Shown here in pieces: positions 8,585-17,394 of a stretch of DNA of 64,000 bases. The notes beneath the pieces are model-generated. The model was given only the letters and a program-made list of their open reading frames with translations, was not told the origin of the DNA and did no database searches. How positions within the stretch are numbered: the stretch's first letter is position 1; every line of letters starts with the position of its first letter. The position numbers were made by a program, and so were the translations under genes. The DNA is from Paenalicyclobacillus ferrooxydans. GTDB taxonomy: Bacteria; Bacillota; Bacilli; Alicyclobacillales; Alicyclobacillaceae. Location of the stretch: NCBI RefSeq assembly GCF_001399675.1, contig NZ_LJCO01000058.1:1-64000 (forward strand), written 5' to 3'.

Positions 8585-8902
8585 ATGGACAATTCTGTAA
8601 TTTCCCCAAGATTCACATCGGCCTTCGACATTCTTGGGAAGCGTTGGACTGGTTTAATTATCGCAACGCTGGTCGACGGGCCTCATCATTTTAACGAAAT
8701 CTTGGAGCTCATCCCGGAACTGAACGAATCGATGTTGTCGAAACGGCTGAAAGAGATGATTGGGGAAGGAATTGTCACCCGGGATGTTTACTCTCAGACG
8801 CCCGTATGTATCGAATACCGATTGACGGACAAAGGTCAGGCTCTCCACAGTGTTCTAGAGGAAGTGTATGATTGGGCTGATGTTTGGATGGACGACATGT
8901 AA
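8585..8902 (+). CDS. HxlR-family transcriptional regulator
   Basis: A 105-residue winged helix-turn-helix protein close in sequence to the HxlR protein at 3760-4080: SAFDILGKRWTGLIIATL, GPHHFNEILELIPELNESMLSKRLKEM, then a wing and CIEYRLTDKGQAL. Here the N-terminal Cys of many HxlR proteins is replaced (SPRFTSAF), leaving only the Cys in TPVCIEY. That argues for a different signal or none. It lies after the redox operon and before the YcaO gene and could control either. Confidence 0.85.
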   Translation: MDNSVISPRFTSAFDILGKRWTGLIIATLVDGPHHFNEILELIPELNESMLSKRLKEMIGEGIVTRDVYSQTPVCIEYRLTDKGQALHSVLEEVYDWADVWMDDM

Positions 8903-9084
8903 GTTAATCGAACCATTCACAAGTGCTCTCACGAAAAGTTAGAAGCCCTGAAGGCTACGTATTGGGTACATTGTTCTATTCGCGATGGGTTCTATTCGCA
9001 AGGATAACTGAATATATAGATACGTGAACATTTTGACCCATGAAACCGGAACGAAATGACTGATACGTAACAATGGGGGATACA

Positions 9085-11043
9085 ATGAACATTGTTTTAT
9101 TCCAGAGCGGTTCCATACTGGGCAAACAAATCATTGATACCTGGTTCCAAAAGTACAGTCGGTCGAGTGAATACCAATTGGTCCACAACTGTTCACTGGA
9201 CGATCTAGACACATACCACCCCAAACTGGTCATTTTAGCGTCCGAGTTGAATTCTGACTTTGAGCAGTCGGTACTCCAAAAGTGCCGGGACCTCAAAGTC
9301 AGCATCTTGTCTGTGCTCGGCAGGGGGGCGACGGTGCTGCTAGGGCCACTGGAGAGGCCGGGAATACCAGGTTGTGTGACCTGTTTACAGTTGCGCTTTG
9401 AAAACACATTTGAACGTAGTCTTCAGACTCTCTTTGGTCCCAGTGATAGTGCTCCTGTAGAGTTATCTCCGCCCTCCCTTGGCAGACTGGGAGACATCGT
9501 CACCGATGAGATACGGTCTTTGATGATGGAATTTCCAACACACCTACATTCCTGGGGGAAGGTCGGCGTGTATGAAGAAGACGAGGACATCGAGTGGGTC
9601 ACGATTTTGCCAAGTCACGATTGCCCTCGTTGTCAACTGATGCCGGATGACAACCCGGCTCTTGCAGAACTGCAATTTACTTCTCACATCGTAGCCGATG
9701 CGGCTGCACTCAGGGTAAAAAACGTAGACTTCGAGGCGTTACAAACGTCTTTCATGCACACCAAGGTAGGATACATCTCGGCTGTGAATCAATCCTCGGT
9801 TGGGGACAGCCATGTTCGAGCAGACGCCTGCATTTATACACCTGCCGGTGCTGACATTGTCGGATACGGCTCGGGCCTCTCCATCATCGATGCGAAGCAA
9901 TCCGCAATGCTTGAGGTGCTGGAGCGCAGTTGTGGATTTCAGGCTGTCAATCGTCGCCCTGTCGTCTTTGAAAAGTATTCAGAACTCGGCCCCTCTGCAG
10001 TACACCCGTCAAAGTTCGGATTACACAACTATGAGTTGTTGCAGTCTTTACACCATACCCTAGAACCCTTTCATGAGGATACGAAGTATTCGTGGATCTG
10101 GGCGTACTCGACTACATCTCAGAGCCCCGTCCTCGTCCCGGAGCAGATTGCCTTCTATGGACCAACGGCGGACGAGAGGCGGTTCGTGACAGAGACCTCG
10201 AACGGATGTGCCATCGGAGGGACCGTCGAAGAGGCCGTTCTTCACGGGGTTTTTGAAGTTCTGGAACGGGATGGATTTTTGAACATGTGGTATGCCAAGA
10301 TGCCAGTGCCAGAGCTGAGACTAGGTCAGCATTGCCCGGCCAAGACGTCCGAAGCCTTCAATTACTTGGTCGAGGAAGGATATCAGGTTCGCCTGTTTGA
10401 TGTCTCCCATGACCTTCGTATACCAGCCATTTGTGCGGTTGCCATAAATACTGAGAACAGCTATCCAAAAGTGGTCAGCGGATCGGCATGCCATTTAAAT
10501 CCCTATCAGGCAGTATCCGCGGCACTTCGGGAACTCACCGTTCAAGTCGTCAATCTCAAGCAAGGCCGCAAAGCGAAGCGTAAACAGGCCGTATCTATGC
10601 TGTTGGATCCAAAACAAATCACTGACATTCTCGATCACGTTGCGGTTTCGGCCCTGCCAGAAGCCTACCCGCGGTGGAAGTTTCTCTTGAGGCAGGGAAA
10701 TCGAAGACGAGTTCGCACCGTCGAAGAAGTATACACCGACGTAGATGCGCGATACCAAGTCAATACGAGAGACATTCGACTGATACTAGGTGCGGTACTG
10801 GAAGACCTGCATAGGCGGGGGTTCGACGTGATCGTCGTAAATCAGACCGGTGTGGAAGTATCTTACGGTGGACTGCACGCCGTGAAGGTGTTAATACCTG
10901 GCATGACGCCGATCACGTTTGGTTACGGCCTTCAACGAGTTCGGGGGCTCAGTAGATTGTACGAATTGCCATGCCGATTGGGATACAGACAACGGGTGCT
11001 GACGGAAGCCGACATGAACCTGTATTGTCATCCACTTTCCTAA
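9085..11043 (+). CDS. Fused TOMM (YcaO) cyclodehydratase
   Basis: About 652 residues. The N-terminal ~220 residues look like the E1-like/leader-binding partner domain of thiazole/oxazole-modified microcin systems, with a paired-cysteine set (CVTC and CPRC) suited to structural zinc. The remainder is a YcaO domain, with DAKQSAMLEVLERS and GGTVEEAVLHGVFEVLERD carrying the ATP/Mg-binding glutamates. These enzymes use ATP to cyclise Ser, Thr or Cys of a peptide to azolines. The C-terminus ends HPLS rather than the PxPxP tail common in cyclodehydratases. No SagB-type dehydrogenase is in the window. ATG 9085 fits the GGGGGA box; ATG 9073 is possible. Two Gly-Ser-Cys peptides lie just downstream on the other strand. 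Confidence 0.88.
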   Translation: MNIVLFQSGSILGKQIIDTWFQKYSRSSEYQLVHNCSLDDLDTYHPKLVILASELNSDFEQSVLQKCRDLKVSILSVLGRGATVLLGPLERPGIPGCVTCLQLRFENTFERSLQTLFGPSDSAPVELSPPSLGRLGDIVTDEIRSLMMEFPTHLHSWGKVGVYEEDEDIEWVTILPSHDCPRCQLMPDDNPALAELQFTSHIVADAAALRVKNVDFEALQTSFMHTKVGYISAVNQSSVGDSHVRADACIYTPAGADIVGYGSGLSIIDAKQSAMLEVLERSCGFQAVNRRPVVFEKYSELGPSAVHPSKFGLHNYELLQSLHHTLEPFHEDTKYSWIWAYSTTSQSPVLVPEQIAFYGPTADERRFVTETSNGCAIGGTVEEAVLHGVFEVLERDGFLNMWYAKMPVPELRLGQHCPAKTSEAFNYLVEEGYQVRLFDVSHDLRIPAICAVAINTENSYPKVVSGSACHLNPYQAVSAALRELTVQVVNLKQGRKAKRKQAVSMLLDPKQITDILDHVAVSALPEAYPRWKFLLRQGNRRRVRTVEEVYTDVDARYQVNTRDIRLILGAVLEDLHRRGFDVIVVNQTGVEVSYGGLHAVKVLIPGMTPITFGYGLQRVRGLSRLYELPCRLGYRQRVLTEADMNLYCHPLS

Positions 11044-11088
11044 CCGGACTTCGGACAGCATGAATTCAGAGACCAAACAGCGTAAAGA

Positions 11089-11116
11089 GGCGGTGGGGAG
11101 ATGTTCTCCCACCGCC
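11089..11116. terminator. Bidirectional terminator between the YcaO gene and the peptide genes
   Basis: GGCGGTGGGGAGA (11089-11101) pairs with TCTCCCACCGCC (11105-11116) with one bulged G. A short T-run follows on the minus strand (complement of AAAGA). It separates convergent transcripts. Confidence 0.75.
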
Positions 11117-11131
11117 TTCAAGGTGAACTTC

Positions 11132-11266
11132 TTAGTAGGCGCCGCCGCCACCTGCACAACTTCCGCCGCCGCCCCAGTAAGGAACGAGCAGGATGAACAG
11201 TACGAAGATAATCAGGAACACGACTGCCCATTGTGTGTAACCGCCGAATACTCCACCACCGTACAC
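11132..11266 (-). CDS. YjcZ-like small membrane peptide with GGGGSC tail; possible TOMM substrate
   Basis: A 44-residue peptide: MYGGGVFGGYTQWAVV, a single hydrophobic helix (about residues 13-30), then PYWGGGGSCAGGGGAY. The N-terminal and helix pattern match small YjcZ-family sporulation proteins. The Gly-rich Ser-Cys tail is unlike most of them and resembles the core of microcin B17-type precursors. Start GTG 11266 follows GAGGTGAT. It sits 28 bp behind the sister gene 11294-11416 and next to the YcaO cyclodehydratase. It may simply be a sporulation membrane peptide. Confidence 0.8.
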   Translation of the reverse strand: MYGGGVFGGYTQWAVVFLIIFVLFILLVPYWGGGGSCAGGGGAY

Positions 11267-11293
11267 TTGTATCACCTCGCACTATTTTTCAAA

Positions 11294-11416
11294 TCAGTAA
11301 CCGCCGCCAGCGCAGCTGCCTCCGCCGTAATACGGCACAAGCAAGAAGAACAATACAAAGATGATGAGAAACACAACAGCCCAGCGTGTGTATCCACCAA
11401 AGGCTCCACCGTACAT
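11294..11416 (-). CDS. YjcZ-like small membrane peptide with GGGSC tail; possible TOMM substrate
   Basis: A 40-residue paralogue of the peptide at 11132-11266: MYGGAFGGYTRWAVVF, one hydrophobic helix, then PYYGGGSCAGGGY. ATG 11416 has GAGGAGGGA upstream, so expression should be strong. A 35-nt stretch (11355-11389) is identical to 55193-55227 inside the third paralogue, so the genes duplicated recently or share strong constraint. The 249-bp gap upstream (11417-11665), up to the M3 peptidase, probably holds its promoter; I see no other gene there. Confidence 0.82.
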   Translation of the reverse strand: MYGGAFGGYTRWAVVFLIIFVLFFLLVPYYGGGSCAGGGY

Positions 11417-11665
11417 CGAAATCCCTCCTCTGAGTCCGACGTGGTTTAGGGTATGCCCTTGGACAAGTAGCAGGGCAAGGCGGATGCATAGGGGACCAGC
11501 ACATTTAGCAGAAAAAAAAGACCCGGATTCAGGGGGATATGGAGTCAGAAAAAGCCCGCGATAGGGGGGAGTCGGTGACAGGTTCGTGAGCGTCATCATC
11601 AGGAGAGCGAGGGGGGGGCGAGGATAGGAAGTACGATATTGAAGATGACAGTCAGGGTGTGAAGT

Positions 11666-13351
11666 TTATTGCAGTTCGTTGATAAGTTGTTCCACAAATT
11701 CGGCCGCCTTTTGGAGTGCAGGAGCTGAGAAATCGAACGTGATACCCGTTGCCTGATAAATTTCAGCAATGGATAGGTTGATATTTGCGCTGGCACCTTG
11801 TTTGTACAGCGCAACGGCTAGCTGTGGGTTTTGTCGATAGAGCTGGAGCAACTGAAAGGCACCGAGCACAGAGATGGAGTATTCAATGGAGTAAAAAGGA
11901 TACAGAAAGTAATGGCTTGTGTCGATCCAACTCGTTGACATATCTGATTCGAGACCTGCAAGATCCACAGGGCTTTCTTTGTATTGCTTGCTGATTTCCA
12001 AAAAGCACTGATCCCTTTCTTCCACTGTGTGAGTTGGGTGAGTGTACATCCAAGTCTCAAAAACATCCCTTGTCACAGGGCCCAATAGGAGGCCTAGTGC
12101 TCTGCGCACCTCCTCCCGCCTTGCACTCCTGAACTCACTTGAATTTGGGTAGAAGACATCCAGTTTGTCGAGCAACAGCAGTTCCATGCTGTGCGAAAAC
12201 AGTTCGGTAACCTCATCGCGCCAGTTTTGCTCGTCAAAATCACGGTTCAAGTATGTATTGATGGCATGCCCCATCTCATGGATGAGTGCGATGATCGCGT
12301 TGAACGACGGGCCAAAATTGGTGAACACAAATGCGTTTTGCGTCGCCGGCAAGGGATCCATAAATCCTCCCGAGTGCTTGCCCGGTCTCCATTCAACATC
12401 GAGGAGTCCGGTTTGTCTCATCAATTGAAACTGTTCCTCGAAGTACGCGTCCGTTTTCCCGAACATCTTCTGGACACCGTCCATGAGTTCGGTGACGGTT
12501 GAGAAGGGAGATTGATGCAGCAGCCTGGTGGTATTATCCCACGGGCGCCAGCGGTCCACGCCAAGATCCGACTGCAACACGGAGGAAAGGCGATTCCAAG
12601 AGGGAACAATCAACTGTAGTGCTGAGGTGTGAAGGTTGGAACAGTCCTGCAAGCTGTACTCCCTGTTCTTAGATACGAACATATAATCCCGATAGTTTTT
12701 AAACCCGGCGTTCAATGCAATTTGATGGCGAATTGCAATGAGTTCACTCATCATTGCATCCATTTCTGGCTTCACTGAACGCCGAGCTTTAGCGAGTGCG
12801 CGCCAAGCCTGTTCACGAACGGCTCTGTCTGGATTGTCCAATTGTGCTTGAACATAGGAGTAGGACCTTCTTTGTCCGGCCCATGCAATCGATATGCCGC
12901 CTTTCACTTCACTATATTTCACGCCGAGCTGTTTCTCGCGGACGATAAGAGGTATGTTCTCTTCACGAAACAGCGCTGATTTGGACTGCCTGACTGTTTT
13001 CATCCTCTTATACCTGCGGTTATCGAGCTTTTCCGTGAGCGGACAAGCCAGGAATTTTTTATCGAGCTTTGCCGCATACGTCATTAAAAGGGGCTGAATG
13101 ACCGTTTGGTCATACATGTGAATGTCATGCTTGGCAGCACTCGCTGTGTCCCGGTAAAAGTCGATCTTGTGACCGGTCATCGCTTCTTGGACCCGGCGAA
13201 GGAGCCTTTGCTCCTGTTCAATCCAGTCCTCGAGATGAGACAGTTCCTGGATCTCACGACTGACGAGCGCATCAAATTCGCGTTGTAACTGTTGTACATC
13301 CCTCAGATAAGGGTCATCCAAGTAATACGTCTGTGGCTGGTTATCCAACAT
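11666..13351 (-). CDS. M3-family oligoendopeptidase (PepF-like)
   Basis: Zinc metallopeptidase of about 561 residues. The HExxH motif HEMGH is at about residues 358-362, with the downstream acidic ligand region ELFSHSMELL. The size and the fold-typical SWNRLSS and GGFMDPLPATQNAFVFTNF segments match the M3 PepF/PepO group, which cuts short peptides, usually in the cytoplasm. No signal peptide is evident. The gene lies upstream of the two Ser-Cys peptides on the same strand. Peptidases occur in many RiPP clusters, but M3 enzymes are also common housekeeping enzymes. Confidence 0.92.
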   Translation of the reverse strand: MLDNQPQTYYLDDPYLRDVQQLQREFDALVSREIQELSHLEDWIEQEQRLLRRVQEAMTGHKIDFYRDTASAAKHDIHMYDQTVIQPLLMTYAAKLDKKFLACPLTEKLDNRRYKRMKTVRQSKSALFREENIPLIVREKQLGVKYSEVKGGISIAWAGQRRSYSYVQAQLDNPDRAVREQAWRALAKARRSVKPEMDAMMSELIAIRHQIALNAGFKNYRDYMFVSKNREYSLQDCSNLHTSALQLIVPSWNRLSSVLQSDLGVDRWRPWDNTTRLLHQSPFSTVTELMDGVQKMFGKTDAYFEEQFQLMRQTGLLDVEWRPGKHSGGFMDPLPATQNAFVFTNFGPSFNAIIALIHEMGHAINTYLNRDFDEQNWRDEVTELFSHSMELLLLDKLDVFYPNSSEFRSARREEVRRALGLLLGPVTRDVFETWMYTHPTHTVEERDQCFLEISKQYKESPVDLAGLESDMSTSWIDTSHYFLYPFYSIEYSISVLGAFQLLQLYRQNPQLAVALYKQGASANINLSIAEIYQATGITFDFSAPALQKAAEFVEQLINELQ

Positions 13352-13381
13352 GCATAAACCTCCGGTGGCGCATTGGTTCGT

Positions 13382-13888
13382 TCACAAATGCAGCATGAGG
13401 CGAATCATATCTCGGCACTGCAGGCCATTTTCGTAGATTGGTTCAGGGTAATGCCTGGTAAAGAAATCGGGATCGACGCCAGTCATTCGAAAACCGCACT
13501 TTTGGTAAAGTGCCAGTTGTCCAAATGAAGAGTTGCCGGTCCCGAGTTCCATGGTTTTGTATCCCAGCGAACGCGCTGTTTCGATGGCGTGGTTTACCAG
13601 CTGTTTTCCGATCCCGCGGCCTTGCTGCTCCTCTGCCACAGCGATGTTAACCAGTTCGACCGTCTGCGGTCGGGTATCAATCATGACATAAACACCGACT
13701 ACCTGACCGTCCAATTCCGCAACAAAGCAAGAGCCCCGATGAATGTAACTGCCGATGATGTCAGGTGACGGATCGGCCAGTAACAGTAACGACATCGGAA
13801 GCGATTCAGCGGGCGCGAGTCGTCGAATTTGAAGGCTCTTCAGTAAAATCACCTCTACGAACCTGTGCTTCACGTATGAACGGCTCAC
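13382..13888 (-). CDS. GNAT-family N-acetyltransferase
   Basis: About 168 residues. The acetyl-CoA motif EEQQGRGIGKQLVNHAIE (R/QxxGxG/A) and the C-terminal LALYQKCGFR are standard GNAT features. The substrate is unknown. The listed start GTG 13888 overlaps the stop of the upstream L,D-transpeptidase gene in a GTGA junction, suggesting coupling. An AGAGGTG box further in suggests that a shorter form is possible, so the start is uncertain. Confidence 0.85.
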   Translation of the reverse strand: MSRSYVKHRFVEVILLKSLQIRRLAPAESLPMSLLLLADPSPDIIGSYIHRGSCFVAELDGQVVGVYVMIDTRPQTVELVNIAVAEEQQGRGIGKQLVNHAIETARSLGYKTMELGTGNSSFGQLALYQKCGFRMTGVDPDFFTRHYPEPIYENGLQCRDMIRLMLHL

Positions 13889-15243
13889 TTGCCAGTCGAA
13901 TTACCGGTGGAGTTGCCAGTTGTGTTGCTTGTTGAATTACCGGTTGAATTACCGGTTGAATTACCGGTTGAATGGCCGGTTGAATGGCCGGTTGTGTTAC
14001 CGGTTGTGTTACCGGTTGTGTTACCGGTTGAATTACCGGTTGAATGGCCGGTTGTGTTACCGGTTGTGTTACCGGTTGTGTTACCGGTTGTGTTACCAGT
14101 TGTGTTACCGGTTGTGTTACCGGTTGTGTTACCGGTTGTATTGCCAGTTGTGTTACCAGTTGTGTTACCGGTTGTGTTGCCAGTTGTGTTACCGGTTGTG
14201 TTGCCAGTTGTGTTACCCGATCCTGCGGATTTGCCCGTTGTCCCTGAAGGGTTTGTCTGTGTTGGTGCAGTTGACTTGGACCCAGCCGAATAATGTCCTT
14301 CGACGGTCACCACGGTTCCATAATGCAGGTATGACCAGACGACCTTTGCATGGCTAATGGGTAATTCAACGCATCCCACACTTTGAGGGAAACCATATGA
14401 TGCACGTGGGAAGCCATGAATGGCTTCACTGCCGTAGTAGTAGTTGACGTACGGCACTCCAGGATCGGAGTACTTCGTGCCATTTGGATTCGTACCTCTC
14501 ATGGTCTGTGAGACAAACCGCTCGTACACCGCAAACGTACCATCCGTTGAGGGTGCAGCAGGTACACCGGTATTTGCGATAGATTGATATACCCATTTAC
14601 CATCCTGCCAAATGTGGATTTCCTCGGGGGATGGGTTCTTGGTTACAAGGACGTAGGTGTATGGGTTTGGGTTTTGTCTGGCATTTAAGCTGAGAATAGC
14701 CTGCCATACTGCCTTGCCGGCAATACCGTCCACTGCCAGCCCGTTGACATGCTCAACTGCAATCACTGCTGCTCTGGTCATTTCCGTGTACGTATTTGGT
14801 GACCACTGGGCAGCTAGACCCGACGGTATATTAGCAAAACGCCACTGGAAGGAAGCGCTCGGCGGAGAGTAAAGGTTTGAAAGTGCAATTGTTGGCGGCG
14901 TGGCAGAACTGATGGTTACTGGCAGGTAACCCAACTCTGCAAGACGCTCGTTCAGTGCAAGGACTTGCGGGCCCGATACGTCGAGGCCAAAAGACGGATA
15001 CACAGGTTGTTGTGGGGGCGATGAGACGGTCGTTACGCTCACGTTGTTTCCACCCGTGGATCCAGAAGAATTTGCAACCTGGTTTGTGCCGACTGAGTTG
15101 GTCTGCGTTGTCGTGGTCGTTGTCGTCGGGACCGACAAAAGAGATGGTTTGGATGTGCCGATGCCAAATACATCACAGCCGGTTTGGCTAGCACCGATTA
15201 ATATCAAAAATCCTAAGATAGACAGTTGCTGCCTTCGTCGCAT
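13885..15243 (-). CDS. L,D-transpeptidase lipoprotein with (GNTT)n tail
   Basis: 452 residues. A signal peptide with a lipobox-like QTGC predicts an envelope lipoprotein. A Ser/Thr-rich linker leads to a peptidoglycan-binding domain (about 95-190, LAVDGIAGKAVWQAIL) and a YkuD L,D-transpeptidase domain (about 195-320). The catalytic motif is complete: HGFPRASYGFPQSVGCVEL supplies His and Cys. YkuD enzymes make 3-3 peptidoglycan crosslinks and occur in spore cortex or coat. From about residue 345 the protein is nothing but tetrapeptides GNTT, GNST and GHST. Such a tail is likely an extended, wall-spanning, Thr-rich stalk and is repeat-length variable. Confidence 0.9.
   Translation of the reverse strand: MRRRQQLSILGFLILIGASQTGCDVFGIGTSKPSLLSVPTTTTTTTQTNSVGTNQVANSSGSTGGNNVSVTTVSSPPQQPVYPSFGLDVSGPQVLALNERLAELGYLPVTISSATPPTIALSNLYSPPSASFQWRFANIPSGLAAQWSPNTYTEMTRAAVIAVEHVNGLAVDGIAGKAVWQAILSLNARQNPNPYTYVLVTKNPSPEEIHIWQDGKWVYQSIANTGVPAAPSTDGTFAVYERFVSQTMRGTNPNGTKYSDPGVPYVNYYYGSEAIHGFPRASYGFPQSVGCVELPISHAKVVWSYLHYGTVVTVEGHYSAGSKSTAPTQTNPSGTTGKSAGSGNTTGNTTGNTTGNTTGNTTGNTTGNTTGNTTGNTTGNTTGNTTGNTTGNTTGNTTGHSTGNSTGNTTGNTTGNTTGHSTGHSTGNSTGNSTGNSTSNTTGNSTGNSTGK
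13889..14215 (-). repeat. 12-bp coding tandem array (GNTT/GNST units)
   Basis: About 27 copies of a 12-bp unit (GGTAACACAACC and variants, read on the minus strand) encode the C-terminal tail of the L,D-transpeptidase. Homogeneous copies sit in the middle and more diverged NST and HST variants near the end, as expected for slippage growth. Confidence 0.95.
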
Positions 15244-15347
15244 TCGCTCACCTCATTACACCTCATCATAAGTGTACATCTATTTTGACGGATTTCCCTG
15301 ATGAAGTGTTTCACCGGAAAATTAAAATTTCCTTTTGAACTCGTCCT

Positions 15348-15411
15348 GATCTCGCTTTGATCTCGCTTTGATCTCGCTTGATTTCACCTTGATCTTGGCT
15401 TGATCCCACCT
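15348..15411. repeat. 11-bp tandem array upstream of arsR
   Basis: Five to six copies of an 11-bp unit (GATCTCGCTTT, degenerating rightwards) occupy part of the 295-bp gap between the L,D-transpeptidase gene and arsR. The rest of this gap holds no gene. Confidence 0.85.
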
Positions 15412-15467
15412 GTGGTGCGGTTTGATGCAGTGCTGAAACATGTTCAGGTGCTTGATCTTATGTGCAA

Positions 15468-15483
15468 ATAACTATAAGGTTAT
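15468..15483 (+). promoter_or_regulatory. Candidate ArsR operator
   Basis: ATAAC (15468-15472) and GTTAT (15479-15483) flank TATAAG, giving a short dyad that overlaps a plausible -10 element about 60 bp upstream of arsR. ArsR proteins bind such A/T-rich dyads and release on arsenite. Inference from position and shape. Confidence 0.45.
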
Positions 15484-15538
15484 GTAGTGCCTTCGACAGC
15501 TCTGCACTGCACCGTCGTGGCAAGGAGGCGAAGTACAA

Positions 15539-15862
15539 GTGGAACTTGATGAACTTGCTGATGCTTTAAAGGCTCTCGGGGAAACGACTAGGCTAAAGAT
15601 TGTGGCTCTGCTCAATATTCGCGAATGTTGTGTCTGTGAACTCGTACCTTTCTTCGGTATCTCTCAACCCGCAGTGTCAAAACACATGAGCCGTCTGAAA
15701 TCGGCTGGAATCGTTACAGAGACCAGGAGAGGGCAGTGGGTGTTTTATGCACTTAATCGTGATCGCATAAGGCAGCTGTGTGTATCCCTCGACAACTTGC
15801 CAGACCTGTCAGGAGAAATCCGAAAGCTCGAGCAACAAGGACATCTGGTCTGTACTGAGTGA
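15539..15862 (+). CDS. arsR: ArsR-family arsenite-responsive repressor
   Basis: 107-residue winged helix protein. The metal-sensing motif reads CCVCEL (Cys30, 31, 33), matching the ELCVCDL-type As(III) site of ArsR. The recognition helix is SQPAVSKHMSRLKSAGIV. GTG 15539 follows AAGGAGGCG. It represses the arsB-arsC genes downstream until arsenite or antimonite binds. A candidate operator dyad lies at 15468-15483. Confidence 0.93.
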   Translation: MELDELADALKALGETTRLKIVALLNIRECCVCELVPFFGISQPAVSKHMSRLKSAGIVTETRRGQWVFYALNRDRIRQLCVSLDNLPDLSGEIRKLEQQGHLVCTE

Positions 15863-15922
15863 ATGGATTCGGATTGAGTGGCTCCTGACGCAAGCGGTTT
15901 CTGACAACGAAAGGGGACTATC

Positions 15923-17221
15923 ATGTTTTCCACATGGATTGCGATTCTCATTTTTGCCGCTACCCTTGTGCTTGTGATTTGGCAGCCCAAGGGACTGGGT
16001 ATCGGTTGGACAGCCATCGGAGGAGCCTTACTCGCGCTCATCTTCAAGGTCGTATCTCTTCATGACGTATGGTCGGTCACACAGATTGTTTGGGATGCCA
16101 CACTGACCTTCGTCGGTATCATCATTACCTCCACGATTCTCGATAAAATCGGCTTCTTTGAGTGGGCGGCGCTCAAAATGGCGCATGCCGCAAAGGGCGA
16201 TGGACGAAGAGTCTTTCTTTATATCACGCTGCTTGGAGCCATGGTCTCGGCTTTGTTTGCCAATGACGGCGCCGCCTTAATTCTGACACCCATCGTGCTG
16301 GAAAAGGTGAAACTGCTCAAGTTTGACATGCGGCGCATGCTGCCTTTCATCATGGCCAGTGGATTTATCGCTGACACGACGTCCTTGCCGCTGATCGTCA
16401 GCAATTTGGTCAACATCGTTTCTGCGGACTACTTTCATATCGGGTTCCTCAGCTATGCGATTCATATGATTGTGCCCGATTTGTTCTCGCTCGGGGCGAG
16501 TATTGGGATTCTATATCTGTTTTTCCGCAAGGACATCCCGCGCGAATATGATCCGAAGCACCTGTCGAATCCGAGCAGTGCCATTGTTCACGACGGCATG
16601 TTTCGCCTGTCTTGGGTGATTCTCGGTGTGCTCCTTGTCGGCTACATACTGACAGAGTTGCTTCACATCCCGGTTTCTTTTGTCGCGGGACTGATTGCGA
16701 TCCTCTTTTTGCTGGCGGGGACACGTACAAAGGTCATCCGACCCTGGGAGGTCATTCGGGAAGCACCTTGGTCCATCGTGTTCTTTTCCATCGGCATGTA
16801 CGTCGTGGTCTACGGTTTGCGCAACGTTGGTTTGACTGACCTCTTGGGTCACCTCGTTGCAGGAAGTCTTCATGGCGGGCTGTATGTCGGGACTGTAGCC
16901 ACAGGAATGATTGCCACCGTCTTGTCGAGTGTCATGAATAATATGCCGACCGTGATGATCGATGCATTAGCGATCCATTCGACTCAGGCCACCGGGACTG
17001 TGCAGCAGGCGCTTGTGTATGCCAATGTGATTGGCTGCGATCTCGGTCCAAAGATCACACCCATCGGATCGCTGGCAACACTTTTATGGCTGCATGTACT
17101 CGGCAAGAAAGGTGTTTCCATCACGTGGGGAAGATACTTCAAAACGGGCGTCGTGTTGACTATTCCAACTCTGCTGATTACTCTTTCCGGCTTGTATCTG
17201 TGGATGGTGATCGTTGGATAG
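15923..17221 (+). CDS. arsB: Arsenite efflux pump ArsB
   Basis: Integral membrane protein of 432 residues with about twelve hydrophobic helices. ArsB/NhaD features include MVSALFANDGAALILTPI, IADTTSLPLIVSNLVNIV and the C-terminal NVIGCDLGPKITPIGSLAT. It exports arsenite and antimonite by proton exchange, or with ArsA where present; no arsA is in this window. It follows arsR by 60 bp and precedes arsC, so this is a minimal arsRBC-type operon. Confidence 0.95.
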   Translation: MFSTWIAILIFAATLVLVIWQPKGLGIGWTAIGGALLALIFKVVSLHDVWSVTQIVWDATLTFVGIIITSTILDKIGFFEWAALKMAHAAKGDGRRVFLYITLLGAMVSALFANDGAALILTPIVLEKVKLLKFDMRRMLPFIMASGFIADTTSLPLIVSNLVNIVSADYFHIGFLSYAIHMIVPDLFSLGASIGILYLFFRKDIPREYDPKHLSNPSSAIVHDGMFRLSWVILGVLLVGYILTELLHIPVSFVAGLIAILFLLAGTRTKVIRPWEVIREAPWSIVFFSIGMYVVVYGLRNVGLTDLLGHLVAGSLHGGLYVGTVATGMIATVLSSVMNNMPTVMIDALAIHSTQATGTVQQALVYANVIGCDLGPKITPIGSLATLLWLHVLGKKGVSITWGRYFKTGVVLTIPTLLITLSGLYLWMVIVG

Positions 17222-17274
17222 GCAGCCCACGCGGCCAAGCGCATATGGACGAAGGTTTGTTTAGGTACGGTAGC

Positions 17275-17394
17275 GCATGTGTTTCAAAGGAGCCATCATT
17301 GACAGGAGCATGTGTTTCAGAGGAGCCATCATTGACAGGAGCGTGTGTTTCAAAGGAGCCATCTTTGACAGGAGCATGCGTTTCAGAGGAGCGT
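17275..17394 (+). repeat. 33-bp tandem array between arsB and arsC
   Basis: Three full copies (17275-17307, 17308-17340, 17341-17373) and a partial fourth share a 33-bp unit with the core TTTCAAAGGAGCCATC. Each unit contains AAGGAG or GAGGAG, and the leader of arsC immediately after has a similar TTCAAGGAGGACTG. The array looks like an expansion of the arsC ribosome-binding region. Confidence 0.9.

Noticed and set aside
9073..9084. Extra N-terminal codons of the YcaO protein
   Set aside because: The GGGGGA box overlaps these codons and is better placed for ATG 9085.
13889..14357. Plus-strand frames of VLPVVLPV or CVTGCVTG repeats
   Set aside because: They are shadows of the L,D-transpeptidase tail array on the minus strand.
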